This document shows, piece after piece, positions 8,413-15,975 of a stretch of 64,000 nt of DNA. The notes under the pieces are model-generated. The model was not told where the DNA came from and did no database searches. It saw only the letters and a list, made by a program, of their open reading frames with translations. Origin of the DNA: Fodinibacter sp963834965 (lineage in GTDB: Bacteria > Actinomycetota > Actinomycetes > Actinomycetales > Dermatophilaceae); assembly GCA_963834965.1 (NCBI GenBank), contig CAWIEI010000032.1, positions 21,560-85,559 on the forward strand, in the 5' to 3' direction. The position numbers were made by a program, and so were the translations under genes. Every line of letters starts with the position of its first letter. Position 1 is the first letter of the stretch.

Positions 8413-8627
8413 GCGGCGAGAACGCCGCCATCCGGTGCCACCTCGACGACGTGCTCAAAGACCGTCAGATGACGCTGACTGAGCTGGCCCGCCGCGTCGA
8501 CATCACCATCGCCAACCTGTCGATCCTCAAGAACGACCGCGCCAAGGCCGTTCGCTTCTCAACCCTGGCGGCGATCTGTCACGAGCTGCAATGCCAGCCC
8601 GGGGACCTGTTCACGTTCGACCCGTAA
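8409..8627 (+). CDS. XRE-family transcriptional regulator (YozG-like)
   Basis: A 72-residue protein that is a single helix-turn-helix: L-T-E-L-A-R-R-V-D-I-T-I-A-N-L-S-I-L-K-N at about 21-40, then F-S-T-L-A-A-I-C-H-E-L-Q-C-Q-P-G-D-L-F, the hallmark end of the small DUF2975-associated regulators. It starts at a GTG overlapping the DUF2975 stop by four bases (GTGA). It probably binds the palindrome at 7668-7702 and represses its own operon. Confidence 0.9.
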   Translation: MSGENAAIRCHLDDVLKDRQMTLTELARRVDITIANLSILKNDRAKAVRFSTLAAICHELQCQPGDLFTFDP

Positions 8628-9021
8628 CCAGTCGCGGCAGGGTCGCAACGTGCACCAGCCGCGGCATCTGCGGGCGACTGCACCTGTCAACAGGCAGTCG
8701 GCCCCTGAAGCCACCGGTGCTGTGCTCACGCCCGGAACGCGGCGCGTCGGCTGCCTGTCTACAGGCCCGCCCCGATGGAGCTGGTGCAGGGTGGGGGTGG
8801 CTGTTTCCGGACCGATGCAGCGCCCGTTGGGCCAACCCTGGCGAAATGTCCTCGCAGATCATGCGCAAAACAAGCATGAGGGGACGCCTGTGCCGGGCGG
8901 AGCTGGGACAGCGATGGGTGGGCGAGAGGGTCCAGGTCCTGCGGGCCCATCGTGAAGGCCAGACCCAAGGCGCTGGGTCGCGGTGCGAACCGGCCGCCGC
9001 TGCACCCACCTTGCTAACCGG
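8628..9021. other. Non-coding centre of the transposon
   Basis: 394 bp between the convergent XRE and exonuclease genes. Open frames here lack start signals and resemble nothing. It contains two copies of a 12-bp near-palindrome: CCTGTCAACAGG at 8683-8694, nested in a larger hairpin, and CCTGTCTACAGG at 8754-8765, flanked by G and C to give GCCTGT/ACAGGC arms. These may be terminators of the two converging transcripts or protein-binding sites of the element. Confidence 0.5.
8675..8700 (+). terminator. Hairpin after the XRE gene
   Basis: Arms CGACTG and CAGTCG enclose a second stem CCTG/CAGG with loop TCAA. It lies 48 bp after the XRE stop. No U-tract follows, so termination is inferred from position only. 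Confidence 0.45.
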
Positions 9022-10743
9022 TCAGTCACCTCTCACGACGGCGCTCGCATCGGCGTGCGCAACGGGTGGTGCCGCACCCAGCGTCGTGTCGGGACGGCGT
9101 AGCTGGTAGCGGTACGAGTGCTGGACAGATGCCGGCCGCAGTTCGACCGGGGAGGGCTTGCGCAGCCCCTTCGGGGGCGGCCTGGCCTTGCGGCGGGCGG
9201 CGGCCTGACGGGCGGCGATCGTGCGCTTGTGGCAGCCGTCAAACCACATGTCGAGCTCAAGGTAGCCCGGGTCGGTGGTCGCCTGGGCTCGCATCATCTC
9301 GACAAGCGCGGCGATGTCGGGGTCCTTGTTCGGGTCGGTCGCCCAGTGGCGTGCGACCTCCAAGGCCAGGCGCGGGTCGTGCACGTGGAGGCTCCGCTTG
9401 ACGGCCTTGTTGAGGATGTCCAGGCGTCTTGGGCTCATGTGCTTGCGGTTGGCTTCGTCGATGAGCAGCCACATCATGTGAGCGGCCATGTCGTGCATGC
9501 CCTGCGACGGCCAGGTGTCCATCTTGCGGGCCCTGCCCGGGTCCCACAGGTCGTTTTTGGCTTTGTGGCTGAACAGGCTGATGGGCTCGCCGGTGCGTTT
9601 CACGGTGCCGTAGTCCAGCGCGCGCCGGGTCAGGAGCAGGACGGTGGTGTCCTGAGGGCAGGGTTGGCCGGTGGCGCAGTGCGGGCAGTAGCCGCCGTAG
9701 TCGCAGGCCGGGGCGCCCTTGATGGTCTGGTGGTTCGCGCGGTACCACTGTCGGGCGCCTTCACGGTCCAGGCAGGTCAGCAGCGGCTCGATGGCCCCCA
9801 GCAGGGTGCCCATGTCGCCGGGGCTGACAGCGCCGCGCAGGAGGCCGGTGACACGGTCGAGCAGGCCGGCCCGGCGGGCCTCGATGAGGACCTTCTCGGC
9901 GGCGTGGGGGCAGTGCTCGGTGATGCAGGCGCCGAGCTGCGCGGTCCAGGCGTCCAGCCGGCGAACGCCGGGGCGGGTGGTCAGTCGCGAGTTCCGGTGG
10001 GCTGTGGCGATGTGCTTGGCGCTGGCTGGGGCCTGGGTGCGGTGGCGCCGCGGATGGGAGCCGGCGGCGGCGATGTCCTCGGTGGTCTTGGCCTTGGCGA
10101 CGCGCAGGAACTCGTCGAAGTCGGTGATTCCCTGCGCGGCCGCCTCGGCGAGCAGGCAGGAGAGGACCTCGGCGGTGTCCTGCGCATCCTGCAGGCCCTT
10201 GTGGAGGCGGCGGGTGCGGGTGGGGATGCCTGTCAGCGTGGTGGCTGCGCCGTACTGGCTGGCCAGGTGGGTGAGCTTGGAGCGCGGCGAGGAGCCGGGG
10301 ATGTGCAGGCGAATGGGCAGGAACTGGGTGTCGATGACGGTGCGGCGCAACGGGGTCATGCCGGCGCGGGCGTAGGCGGTGGCCAGGTGGCTGATGTCGA
10401 AGCGGGCGTTGTGGCACACCAGGATTGCGTCGGGGTACGGCGCGAGGTAGGTGTTCAGGGCTGCGAGCGCTGTCGCCGGGTCGGGCTGGCCGACCAGGTC
10501 GGGGGTGGTGATGTGGTTGTGCGCGCTGCTGGCGTCGTCGACCTCCACGCCGGGGTCCATGAGGGTGTGGAACGCGCGCCGGCGGGTGCCGTTGAGCAGC
10601 AGGACCGCACCGACGGAGACCGGGTAGGTCTCCGGTCCGCCCGTGGGCCCGGGGACCGTGGTGGTCTCGATGTCCAGCGCGATGAGCTGGCGGTTGGCGA
10701 TGAGCGCGGTGTAGGCGGCGCCCTTGGTGACGGTACGGCTCAT
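9022..10743 (-). CDS. Transposon-encoded DnaQ-like 3'-5' exonuclease (DEDDh) with Cys-rich C-terminal region
   Basis: A 573-residue protein. Residues ~18-200 form a DEDDh exonuclease domain. The acidic residues are D24 and E26 (A-L-D-I-E-T-T), D116 (H-N-A-R-F-D), and H181 with D186 (H-K-G-L-Q-D), so the active site is complete. The remaining ~370 residues are unfamiliar. They include a possible zinc site C347-x5-C353-x2-C356-x5-C362 and a very basic tail around 520-545. The ATG overlaps the transposase stop by four bases, so both proteins are made together. A role in processing transposon ends or gaps is suggested by this coupling, but no such function is demonstrated for this gene; defence or repair are alternatives. 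Confidence 0.85.
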   Translation of the reverse strand: MSRTVTKGAAYTALIANRQLIALDIETTTVPGPTGGPETYPVSVGAVLLLNGTRRRAFHTLMDPGVEVDDASSAHNHITTPDLVGQPDPATALAALNTYLAPYPDAILVCHNARFDISHLATAYARAGMTPLRRTVIDTQFLPIRLHIPGSSPRSKLTHLASQYGAATTLTGIPTRTRRLHKGLQDAQDTAEVLSCLLAEAAAQGITDFDEFLRVAKAKTTEDIAAAGSHPRRHRTQAPASAKHIATAHRNSRLTTRPGVRRLDAWTAQLGACITEHCPHAAEKVLIEARRAGLLDRVTGLLRGAVSPGDMGTLLGAIEPLLTCLDREGARQWYRANHQTIKGAPACDYGGYCPHCATGQPCPQDTTVLLLTRRALDYGTVKRTGEPISLFSHKAKNDLWDPGRARKMDTWPSQGMHDMAAHMMWLLIDEANRKHMSPRRLDILNKAVKRSLHVHDPRLALEVARHWATDPNKDPDIAALVEMMRAQATTDPGYLELDMWFDGCHKRTIAARQAAARRKARPPPKGLRKPSPVELRPASVQHSYRYQLRRPDTTLGAAPPVAHADASAVVRGD

Positions 10744-12359
10744 GGGCTCACCTGCCGAAGGAGCTCGGTGATGCTCCCGGGGTCGCGCAGGCTGGACGCC
10801 CCGGCCGGCTCGACGAGAGCACGAGGTGGCGGCGCCCAGCCACCGTTGGCACGCGACGAGTCACGCACGACGGTGATGACGTCGTGTGCGTGCAGGAGGG
10901 CACCGTTGGCCCCGGCGACGATGAGGTCGCCGAGCAGGTTGGTCCGCGGCAGGTTGGCGAACATGGCCCCTCGCCTGGCGACCAGCCGGTCCACCCAGGT
11001 GGCGATCTGGTTCTCCACGCTGGCGTTGCTGATGGGCACCCGCGGCTTGCTGTTGCTCGCGGCCACCTTCGCCGAGCGGCACAGCAGCGGCTCGTACATG
11101 GCCCGGACAGCGGCGACCGTGTCCATCGGCAGCCCGGAGGCGTCAGCAAGGTCCTCCAGCTCATCGAACCAAGTGCTGACGGTCGCAGGGCCGCCGGCGG
11201 CCATGGCTTCACGGGTCAGCGCGTACAGGTGGTCCCGGACGTTCTCATCGAGCTTTCCGCCGGTGGGGGTCAGGCGCCTGCGGATGTTCTCCGAGGCGTG
11301 CCACACGCACGGGACGAAGGTGGTGCGCTTGCCCCAGGTGGCGCCAGCAGCCTTCTCGATCGCGGCAGCGCCGTCGGCGATGAGGAAGTCGGGTGCTTCG
11401 AGCTCGGAGAAGACCAGCGCCCACGCGTCCTTGGTGACGCTCGGCATGGCACGGACGCGCACGAGCTTGCTGGAGCGGCCCACCAGCTCGTCCTTGCTGT
11501 CGGTCACCCACTGCATCCGGCCGATGACCAGGACGTTCCACACGACCGGCGAGGTGGAAGCCCACCGTGTGTAGTTGCGCTTGACCGGAACCTCGTCGGC
11601 GACGTACACGACCGGCAAGCCCTTTGCGCGGTAGGAGGTCTCCTCGGCCCGGATGGCGTCGAACGCGGGCTCGGTGACCAGCGGGGCGAAGCGCTCGAGG
11701 ATGTCGGCGGAGATGTGCCAGTGGGCACCCATGTCACGGTCCGGTCCGGTCTCTCCGGACTGGTTGAGCTCGTCGACCTTGATGCCGCGAACGCTTCGTG
11801 TGCGGGAGGCGGTGCGGTCCATGCGCTCCAGGGCGCGCATGGACGCGTGCGTGTAGGAGCGGCCCTCCGCGAGGTCGTTGAGGACGGCGTGCACGACGGC
11901 CGCCGGGACGTTCAGGCGCCGCGTGGGTGCTTCGGTTCCCGCGTTGCGGGGGGTCGGTACGTGGCAGTCTTCGCAGCGTGTGTCGCCCTCGACCGCCGAG
12001 CGCGGAAGCGGCGCCGTGAAGGTGTGCCGCTGCGAGGGGTCGTCGGGGTTGGAGCAGCGGTAGCGCTGGCGGGGGCCGGCCAGCGTGTCGTACGTGCCGT
12101 TGGTGTCCACCCGCCAGCCGGCGTGGTCGCCGTTCGGGCAGGGCGGCTTGGAGACAACCTCATCAAGGAAGTCCCGCGCGGTCAGCGTGGAGTGCACGAC
12201 CGTGCTGAACCAGTGCTGGCCTGCCTCGCCGTCCTCCTCGTACCGGCACAGCCAGCGACGTGTCGTCCCCTTCTTCCGCTGCCGCGTGCCGTAAGCCTGG
12301 ATACGGGAGCGGGCGTGACCATCGGGGCAGGAGGGAGCTGGGACCTTTCGCAGGGCCAT
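10740..12359 (-). CDS. DDE transposase (IS256/MULE-like fold) with N-terminal zinc ribbons
   Basis: A 539-residue protein. Residues 1-140 carry several Cys/His pairs (C11/H15, C38, C74/H79, C102, C129/C132) typical of zinc-ribbon DNA-binding modules. The RNase H-like catalytic core shows D255 (V-Y-V-A-D-E), D329 (F-L-I-A-D-G) and E449 (A-S-V-E-N-Q). A C-x2-H pair (C351/H354) lies between the second Asp and the Glu, as in MULE/IS256-type transposases. A strong GGAGGTG site precedes the ATG. It lies directly inside the right terminal repeat and is the first gene of a two-gene operon with the exonuclease. Exact IS family could not be named. Confidence 0.85.
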   Translation of the reverse strand: MALRKVPAPSCPDGHARSRIQAYGTRQRKKGTTRRWLCRYEEDGEAGQHWFSTVVHSTLTARDFLDEVVSKPPCPNGDHAGWRVDTNGTYDTLAGPRQRYRCSNPDDPSQRHTFTAPLPRSAVEGDTRCEDCHVPTPRNAGTEAPTRRLNVPAAVVHAVLNDLAEGRSYTHASMRALERMDRTASRTRSVRGIKVDELNQSGETGPDRDMGAHWHISADILERFAPLVTEPAFDAIRAEETSYRAKGLPVVYVADEVPVKRNYTRWASTSPVVWNVLVIGRMQWVTDSKDELVGRSSKLVRVRAMPSVTKDAWALVFSELEAPDFLIADGAAAIEKAAGATWGKRTTFVPCVWHASENIRRRLTPTGGKLDENVRDHLYALTREAMAAGGPATVSTWFDELEDLADASGLPMDTVAAVRAMYEPLLCRSAKVAASNSKPRVPISNASVENQIATWVDRLVARRGAMFANLPRTNLLGDLIVAGANGALLHAHDVITVVRDSSRANGGWAPPPRALVEPAGASSLRDPGSITELLRQVSP

Positions 12360-12429
12360 GTGAGCACCTCCTGTTCGGTGTCACCCCCAACAGTGCCGGA
12401 CCCCATCACGCAAGGCACTCAAAACCAAC

Positions 12430-12489
12430 GAATCCACGCCCATTTCCCCCACCTGTTGCCGCAGTGGCTGGCACGGGGGGGGTGTCGTC
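12430..12489 (-). repeat. Right terminal inverted repeat of the transposon
   Basis: Reverse complement of the left end: reads AATCCACGCCC inward-to-outward and finishes GGTGTCGTC at 12489. One base longer than the left copy because of a longer C/G run. The transposase start is 70 bp inside it. The outer edge lies seven bases from the stop of the host gene at 12497. Confidence 0.85.
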
Positions 12490-12496
12490 CTGGGCT

Positions 12497-14611
12497 CTAG
12501 GCCGGGGTCGCGGTGGCCCCTGTTGCGCCGTGCTTCCCGGTCCGTGCCGCCACGGCGAGCTGCCGCACCCGGGCGAAGTCCTTGTCGGTGTAGACACCGT
12601 TGACCCCGGAGACCGCGGCCAACCGCATGCCGTGCCGCAGCCCCAGCTGGTAGATCTCCTTGACCTTCTCCCACTCGATGGCCCGCCCCACCGTGAACGT
12701 CTCGTAACGGCCCTCGAGGGCCAGCGCGACGGTCTCGGCCAGGCAGGCGTAGGCGACGCCGTCGGGCAGGCCGATGTCGCGCATCCGCACGTCGTCCCCG
12801 GGCAGCTCGATCTCGCCGGACTCCACGACCAGGACGTCGGGACGCTTGGCGACGTCCTCCGCCGACAGGTCGAGCGGGCGTGCGACGTCGGTGATGACGC
12901 AGCCCGGCTTGACGTCCATGATGTCGAGCACGCGCTTGCCGGCGCCGGAGGTGGCGGTGACGATGACGTCCATCTCGGCCAGGTGCTCACCCGGCGTCGC
13001 GGCGGCGTGCACCACGGCGCGCGGGTGCTCACGCTCGATGTCCTGCTTGAGGGCGAGCAGCTTGGCGGTCTCGGGGGAGACCAGCCACAGCTCGTCGCTG
13101 GCCAGGGCCAGCAGCCGCGCGCAGACCGAGCCGATGGCGCCGGTCGCGCCGACGACCATGGTGCGGCCGTGGATGATGCCGTCGTCGCCCCGCTCGAGCA
13201 GGCCGAGCCGGTTGACCGCCTCGTGGGCGGCCCACAGTGCGCCCGAGGCGCTGTAGCTGTTGCCGGTGGTGATGGGCAGCGATGACTTGCGCGCGACCGT
13301 CACCCCGGCGTCGCCGACGACCTTGGTGAACGCGCCCAGGCCCATGATCTGGGCCCCCAGGCCACGTGCCACCTCGGCGGCGGCGAGCAGCTTCTCGTAG
13401 GTGAACTCCGGTTCGTGCGCGAGGATCTCCTTCGGGGTTCCGCCGACCGAGATGAGCCAGCCCTCCGCCTCGGCCCCGGTCGGTGAGGTCACGCCCGTGA
13501 CGTGGCTGTAGACCATCGGGGGCGCGTAGGCCATCGCCTTCTCGATCACGTTGGTGACGGTCGGGGGCGACACGCGCATGACCGTGCCGAGCGGCTCGAT
13601 CTTGGTGAAGAACCGCTGCGACAGCGGGTGGATGACGAATGCGAACCGGCTCTTGCGGCGCGGCCCGTTCGGCTCGAGCAGGCGCGGCTGGAGGCCGGCC
13701 GTGAGGATGATCTCGAGCAGGTCGTCGTCGCTCAGCCGCTCCGGCGCGCCTCCGGGTGCACGCACGGTGGCGCGCATCATCGCCTCGAGCGTGGCGACGT
13801 CGATGGTGACGTCGTAGGGCTGCGGTGTGGTGTCCACCACGAGGTCGACGTCGCGCGCGGCGAGGTCGGCGAGCTGGTCGTCGGTGACCGCCGAGGTGAT
13901 GACCGCCTTCCCGTGCAGCTCGGTGAAGCCGGATGTCACGAGCTCGTGGTAGCTCGCGACCACCACGTCGCTGTCCTCCGGGCGGTGCGCCAGCCAGGAG
14001 CGGTTGGCGAGCTCGGAGGGAACGAAGGTGTCCTCGCGCACGGCGGCGGTGACCTGCCGCAGCGGCCAGGTGACGGCGTTGGCGGTCGCGCCGAGCGCGG
14101 GGGCAGGGGAGAGGCGCCCGGCCCAGCCGTCGGGAGCCGGGGGTCGCTGCACGTGGATGTTGTCGGTGAACTCGCGCAGCACCCGCACCGTGCGGGCGTG
14201 GTCGGCCCCGAGCACGATGGTGCGCGCGTTGGAGAAGTAGCCCGGCATCTCGTTCTGCACCCAGCGCACCGACCACTCCTGCAGCACCTCGTGCAGGCGT
14301 CGCCCATCGGTGGCGGTGCCGTCGGCGGAGGCCGCCTTGAGCCTGCGGATCGCCTCGGCCGGGTCGGTGTCGAGCGCCCCGGTGGCCAGCGCCTCGGCGG
14401 CCCCGTTGACGGCGATGGCGTCGGCGAGCGGCACCCAGCGGCGCACCAGCGTCTCGGCGGTGCGGAGGTCGCCGTCGGTGCCGATGCGCAGCAGGCGCAC
14501 GGGCCGACCGAGGAACTCCACGGTCACGTCGTGGTCGCGCTCGGACGCGCCCAGGCTGATCTCGACGACCACCAGGGGTGGGTCGGCGGGTCGGGTCCTC
14601 TTACGGGCCAT
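12497..14611 (-). CDS. Acyl-ACP reductase-like dehydrogenase with extra N-terminal domain
   Basis: A 704-residue protein. The C-terminal ~350 residues resemble long-chain acyl-ACP/acyl-CoA reductases of the cyanobacterial AAR type (COG5322). They contain G-A-Q-I-M-G-L-G-A-F-T-K-V-V-G near 400, I-T-T-G-N-S-Y-S-A near 428 and the nucleotide-binding V-V-G-A-T-G-A-I-G-S near 470. Enzymes of that type make fatty aldehydes. The N-terminal ~320 residues are not recognised. An SDR reductase gene lies 24 bp upstream in the same direction, suggesting a two-step reduction of an acyl thioester. Its original downstream terminator is now cut off by the transposon, so its transcript may run into the transposase. 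Activity is inferred. Confidence 0.6.
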   Translation of the reverse strand: MARKRTRPADPPLVVVEISLGASERDHDVTVEFLGRPVRLLRIGTDGDLRTAETLVRRWVPLADAIAVNGAAEALATGALDTDPAEAIRRLKAASADGTATDGRRLHEVLQEWSVRWVQNEMPGYFSNARTIVLGADHARTVRVLREFTDNIHVQRPPAPDGWAGRLSPAPALGATANAVTWPLRQVTAAVREDTFVPSELANRSWLAHRPEDSDVVVASYHELVTSGFTELHGKAVITSAVTDDQLADLAARDVDLVVDTTPQPYDVTIDVATLEAMMRATVRAPGGAPERLSDDDLLEIILTAGLQPRLLEPNGPRRKSRFAFVIHPLSQRFFTKIEPLGTVMRVSPPTVTNVIEKAMAYAPPMVYSHVTGVTSPTGAEAEGWLISVGGTPKEILAHEPEFTYEKLLAAAEVARGLGAQIMGLGAFTKVVGDAGVTVARKSSLPITTGNSYSASGALWAAHEAVNRLGLLERGDDGIIHGRTMVVGATGAIGSVCARLLALASDELWLVSPETAKLLALKQDIEREHPRAVVHAAATPGEHLAEMDVIVTATSGAGKRVLDIMDVKPGCVITDVARPLDLSAEDVAKRPDVLVVESGEIELPGDDVRMRDIGLPDGVAYACLAETVALALEGRYETFTVGRAIEWEKVKEIYQLGLRHGMRLAAVSGVNGVYTDKDFARVRQLAVAARTGKHGATGATATPA

Positions 14612-14635
14612 GGTGTCCTTCCAGGGGGGTGGTGC

Positions 14636-15727
14636 TCAGGTCATCGCGTTGGCGTCGTACTCCGGGTGGGCCTGCATGAAGTCGAGCAGGCGTCCGGCGT
14701 AGCTCTGGAACGGCGGGCAGGTCAGGCCGGATGCCGTGAGGTCGCGGGTCGTGTTCGCCGTGGCGTACGTGGTCGGGGAGGCGAAGTAGTCCAGGGCTTC
14801 GGCGGGCAGGCCGAGCAGCCGCTCCATGCCGGGGAGGTGCTCGACGATGGCGTGCACCGGAGCCAGCGGCAACGGCATCCAGACGACCTTGGTGTTGCGG
14901 TGCCGGGCGAAGGTCGCGACGACCTCGCGCACGGTCGGCGGGTCCGGGTCGACGAGGGCGTAGGTGCGCCCGGCGGACTCCTCGAGCACCGACAGCTCGT
15001 CCATCGCGCCCACCACGAAGTCGCGGGGGACGAGGCAGACCCGCACGCTGTCGGCGTCCCCGACCGCCGGGACCACCGCGATCGACGCCTGCCGCGCCAG
15101 GAAGGTCGCCAGGAAGTAGGGGCCGTCGTACTTCTGGGTGGCCCCGGTCTGCGAGTCGCCGACGACGATGCCCGGGCGGTAGATGGTGGCGGGGACGCCG
15201 TCGGCCATCGCCTTGCGCACGAGCAGCTCGGCCTCGTACTTGGTCTCCTCGTAGTGGTTGCGGAACACCTGCCCCGCGTCGAGGGTGTCCTCGCCGAACT
15301 CGCCCTCGAAGCGGCCGCTGACGTAGCAGGTGCTGACGTACTGCAGTCGCCGCAGGTGTGGCTGCTCGCGGCAGAAGTCGAGCACGTTGCGCGTGCCGTC
15401 GACGTTCACCCGCCGAGCGATCTGAGGCGCCACGGCGAGGTCGTAGACGGCGGCGAGGTGCCAGACCTCACGCACGTCGTCGAGCCGCTCGCGCTCGGCA
15501 GCATCGAGCCCGAGGCCGGGCACGGTGATGTCGCCCTCGGTCAGCCGGATGCGGCCCATTGTGTGCGGGTCGGTGATCTCGAGCTCCTTGACCCGCGAGC
15601 GGGCCAGCACCGCGTGCTGCGGCTGCACCAGGCAGACCGCCTTCAGGTCGGGCCGTCGGGCGAGCAGCCTTGGCAGCAGGGCGGATCCGAGAAAACCGGG
15701 AAAGCCGGTCATGAGCAGCTGTGCCAC
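14636..15727 (-). CDS. Extended SDR / thioester-reductase-like oxidoreductase
   Basis: A 363-residue NAD(P)-dependent protein starting at GTG (VAQLLMTG). The T-G-F-P-G-F-L-G-S dinucleotide-binding loop is at residues 7-15. The Y-x3-K pair appears as Y-E-E-T-K-Y-E-A-E near 170, and Y-R-P-G-I-V-V-G-D near 192 is typical of the NAD-binding_4/male-sterility group that reduces acyl thioesters. No ATG fits; the GTG gives the normal Rossmann start. It is followed by the AAR-like gene after 24 bp. A product such as a fatty alcohol or an aldehyde-derived lipid is a guess. Confidence 0.75.
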   Translation of the reverse strand: MAQLLMTGFPGFLGSALLPRLLARRPDLKAVCLVQPQHAVLARSRVKELEITDPHTMGRIRLTEGDITVPGLGLDAAERERLDDVREVWHLAAVYDLAVAPQIARRVNVDGTRNVLDFCREQPHLRRLQYVSTCYVSGRFEGEFGEDTLDAGQVFRNHYEETKYEAELLVRKAMADGVPATIYRPGIVVGDSQTGATQKYDGPYFLATFLARQASIAVVPAVGDADSVRVCLVPRDFVVGAMDELSVLEESAGRTYALVDPDPPTVREVVATFARHRNTKVVWMPLPLAPVHAIVEHLPGMERLLGLPAEALDYFASPTTYATANTTRDLTASGLTCPPFQSYAGRLLDFMQAHPEYDANAMT

Positions 15728-15975
15728 GCGAACGTCCTTCTGCGCACGGTCTCGCGGACTGGCACCGGTGGGGGTCCCGGTGCCGTCACCGGATGGACCT
15801 GCTACGCACTGTAGTTGTGAGGCGCGGTTGCTTCCCACCCCGGGGCGGCCAGAACAGCCCCCGCGGCACGTGATCCTCGTCGCACACCCTGGTCTCCCGG
15901 CCATAGTGGAGTTCGTGGGGCACCGGCGGCACGACCGGTGCTGCCCCTGTCGGGGCGGCGCGAGAGGATGACGCC

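Larger units (their letters stand above)
7311..12489. mobile_element. 5.2-kb transposon with ~60-bp inverted ends, DDE transposase and DEDDh exonuclease
   Basis: Bounded by inverted repeats 7311-7369 and 12430-12489. From left to right it holds a ~300-bp non-coding end, a DUF2975 plus XRE operon (+), a 394-bp non-coding centre with two CCTGTC(A/T)ACAGG elements, a DEDDh exonuclease (-) and a DDE transposase (-). The last two overlap by ATGA and are read inward from the right end. No exact target-site duplication is visible: flanks are CGGGCCACTC at left and CTGGGCTCTA at right. It sits in what would be a gap of under 30 bp between two convergent host genes, just behind a perfect hairpin. All four genes are open, so it may be recent and active. 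The GGATGCCG octamer common in the surrounding chromosome was not noticed inside. Confidence 0.82.

Noticed and set aside
8611..9009. Small open frames in the transposon's non-coding centre
   Set aside because: No ribosome sites, overlapping in several frames, Arg/Pro-rich products and no match to known proteins.
7301..12500. Target-site duplication of the transposon
   Set aside because: The ten bases on each side (CGGGCCACTC and CTGGGCTCTA) do not match at any usual length.
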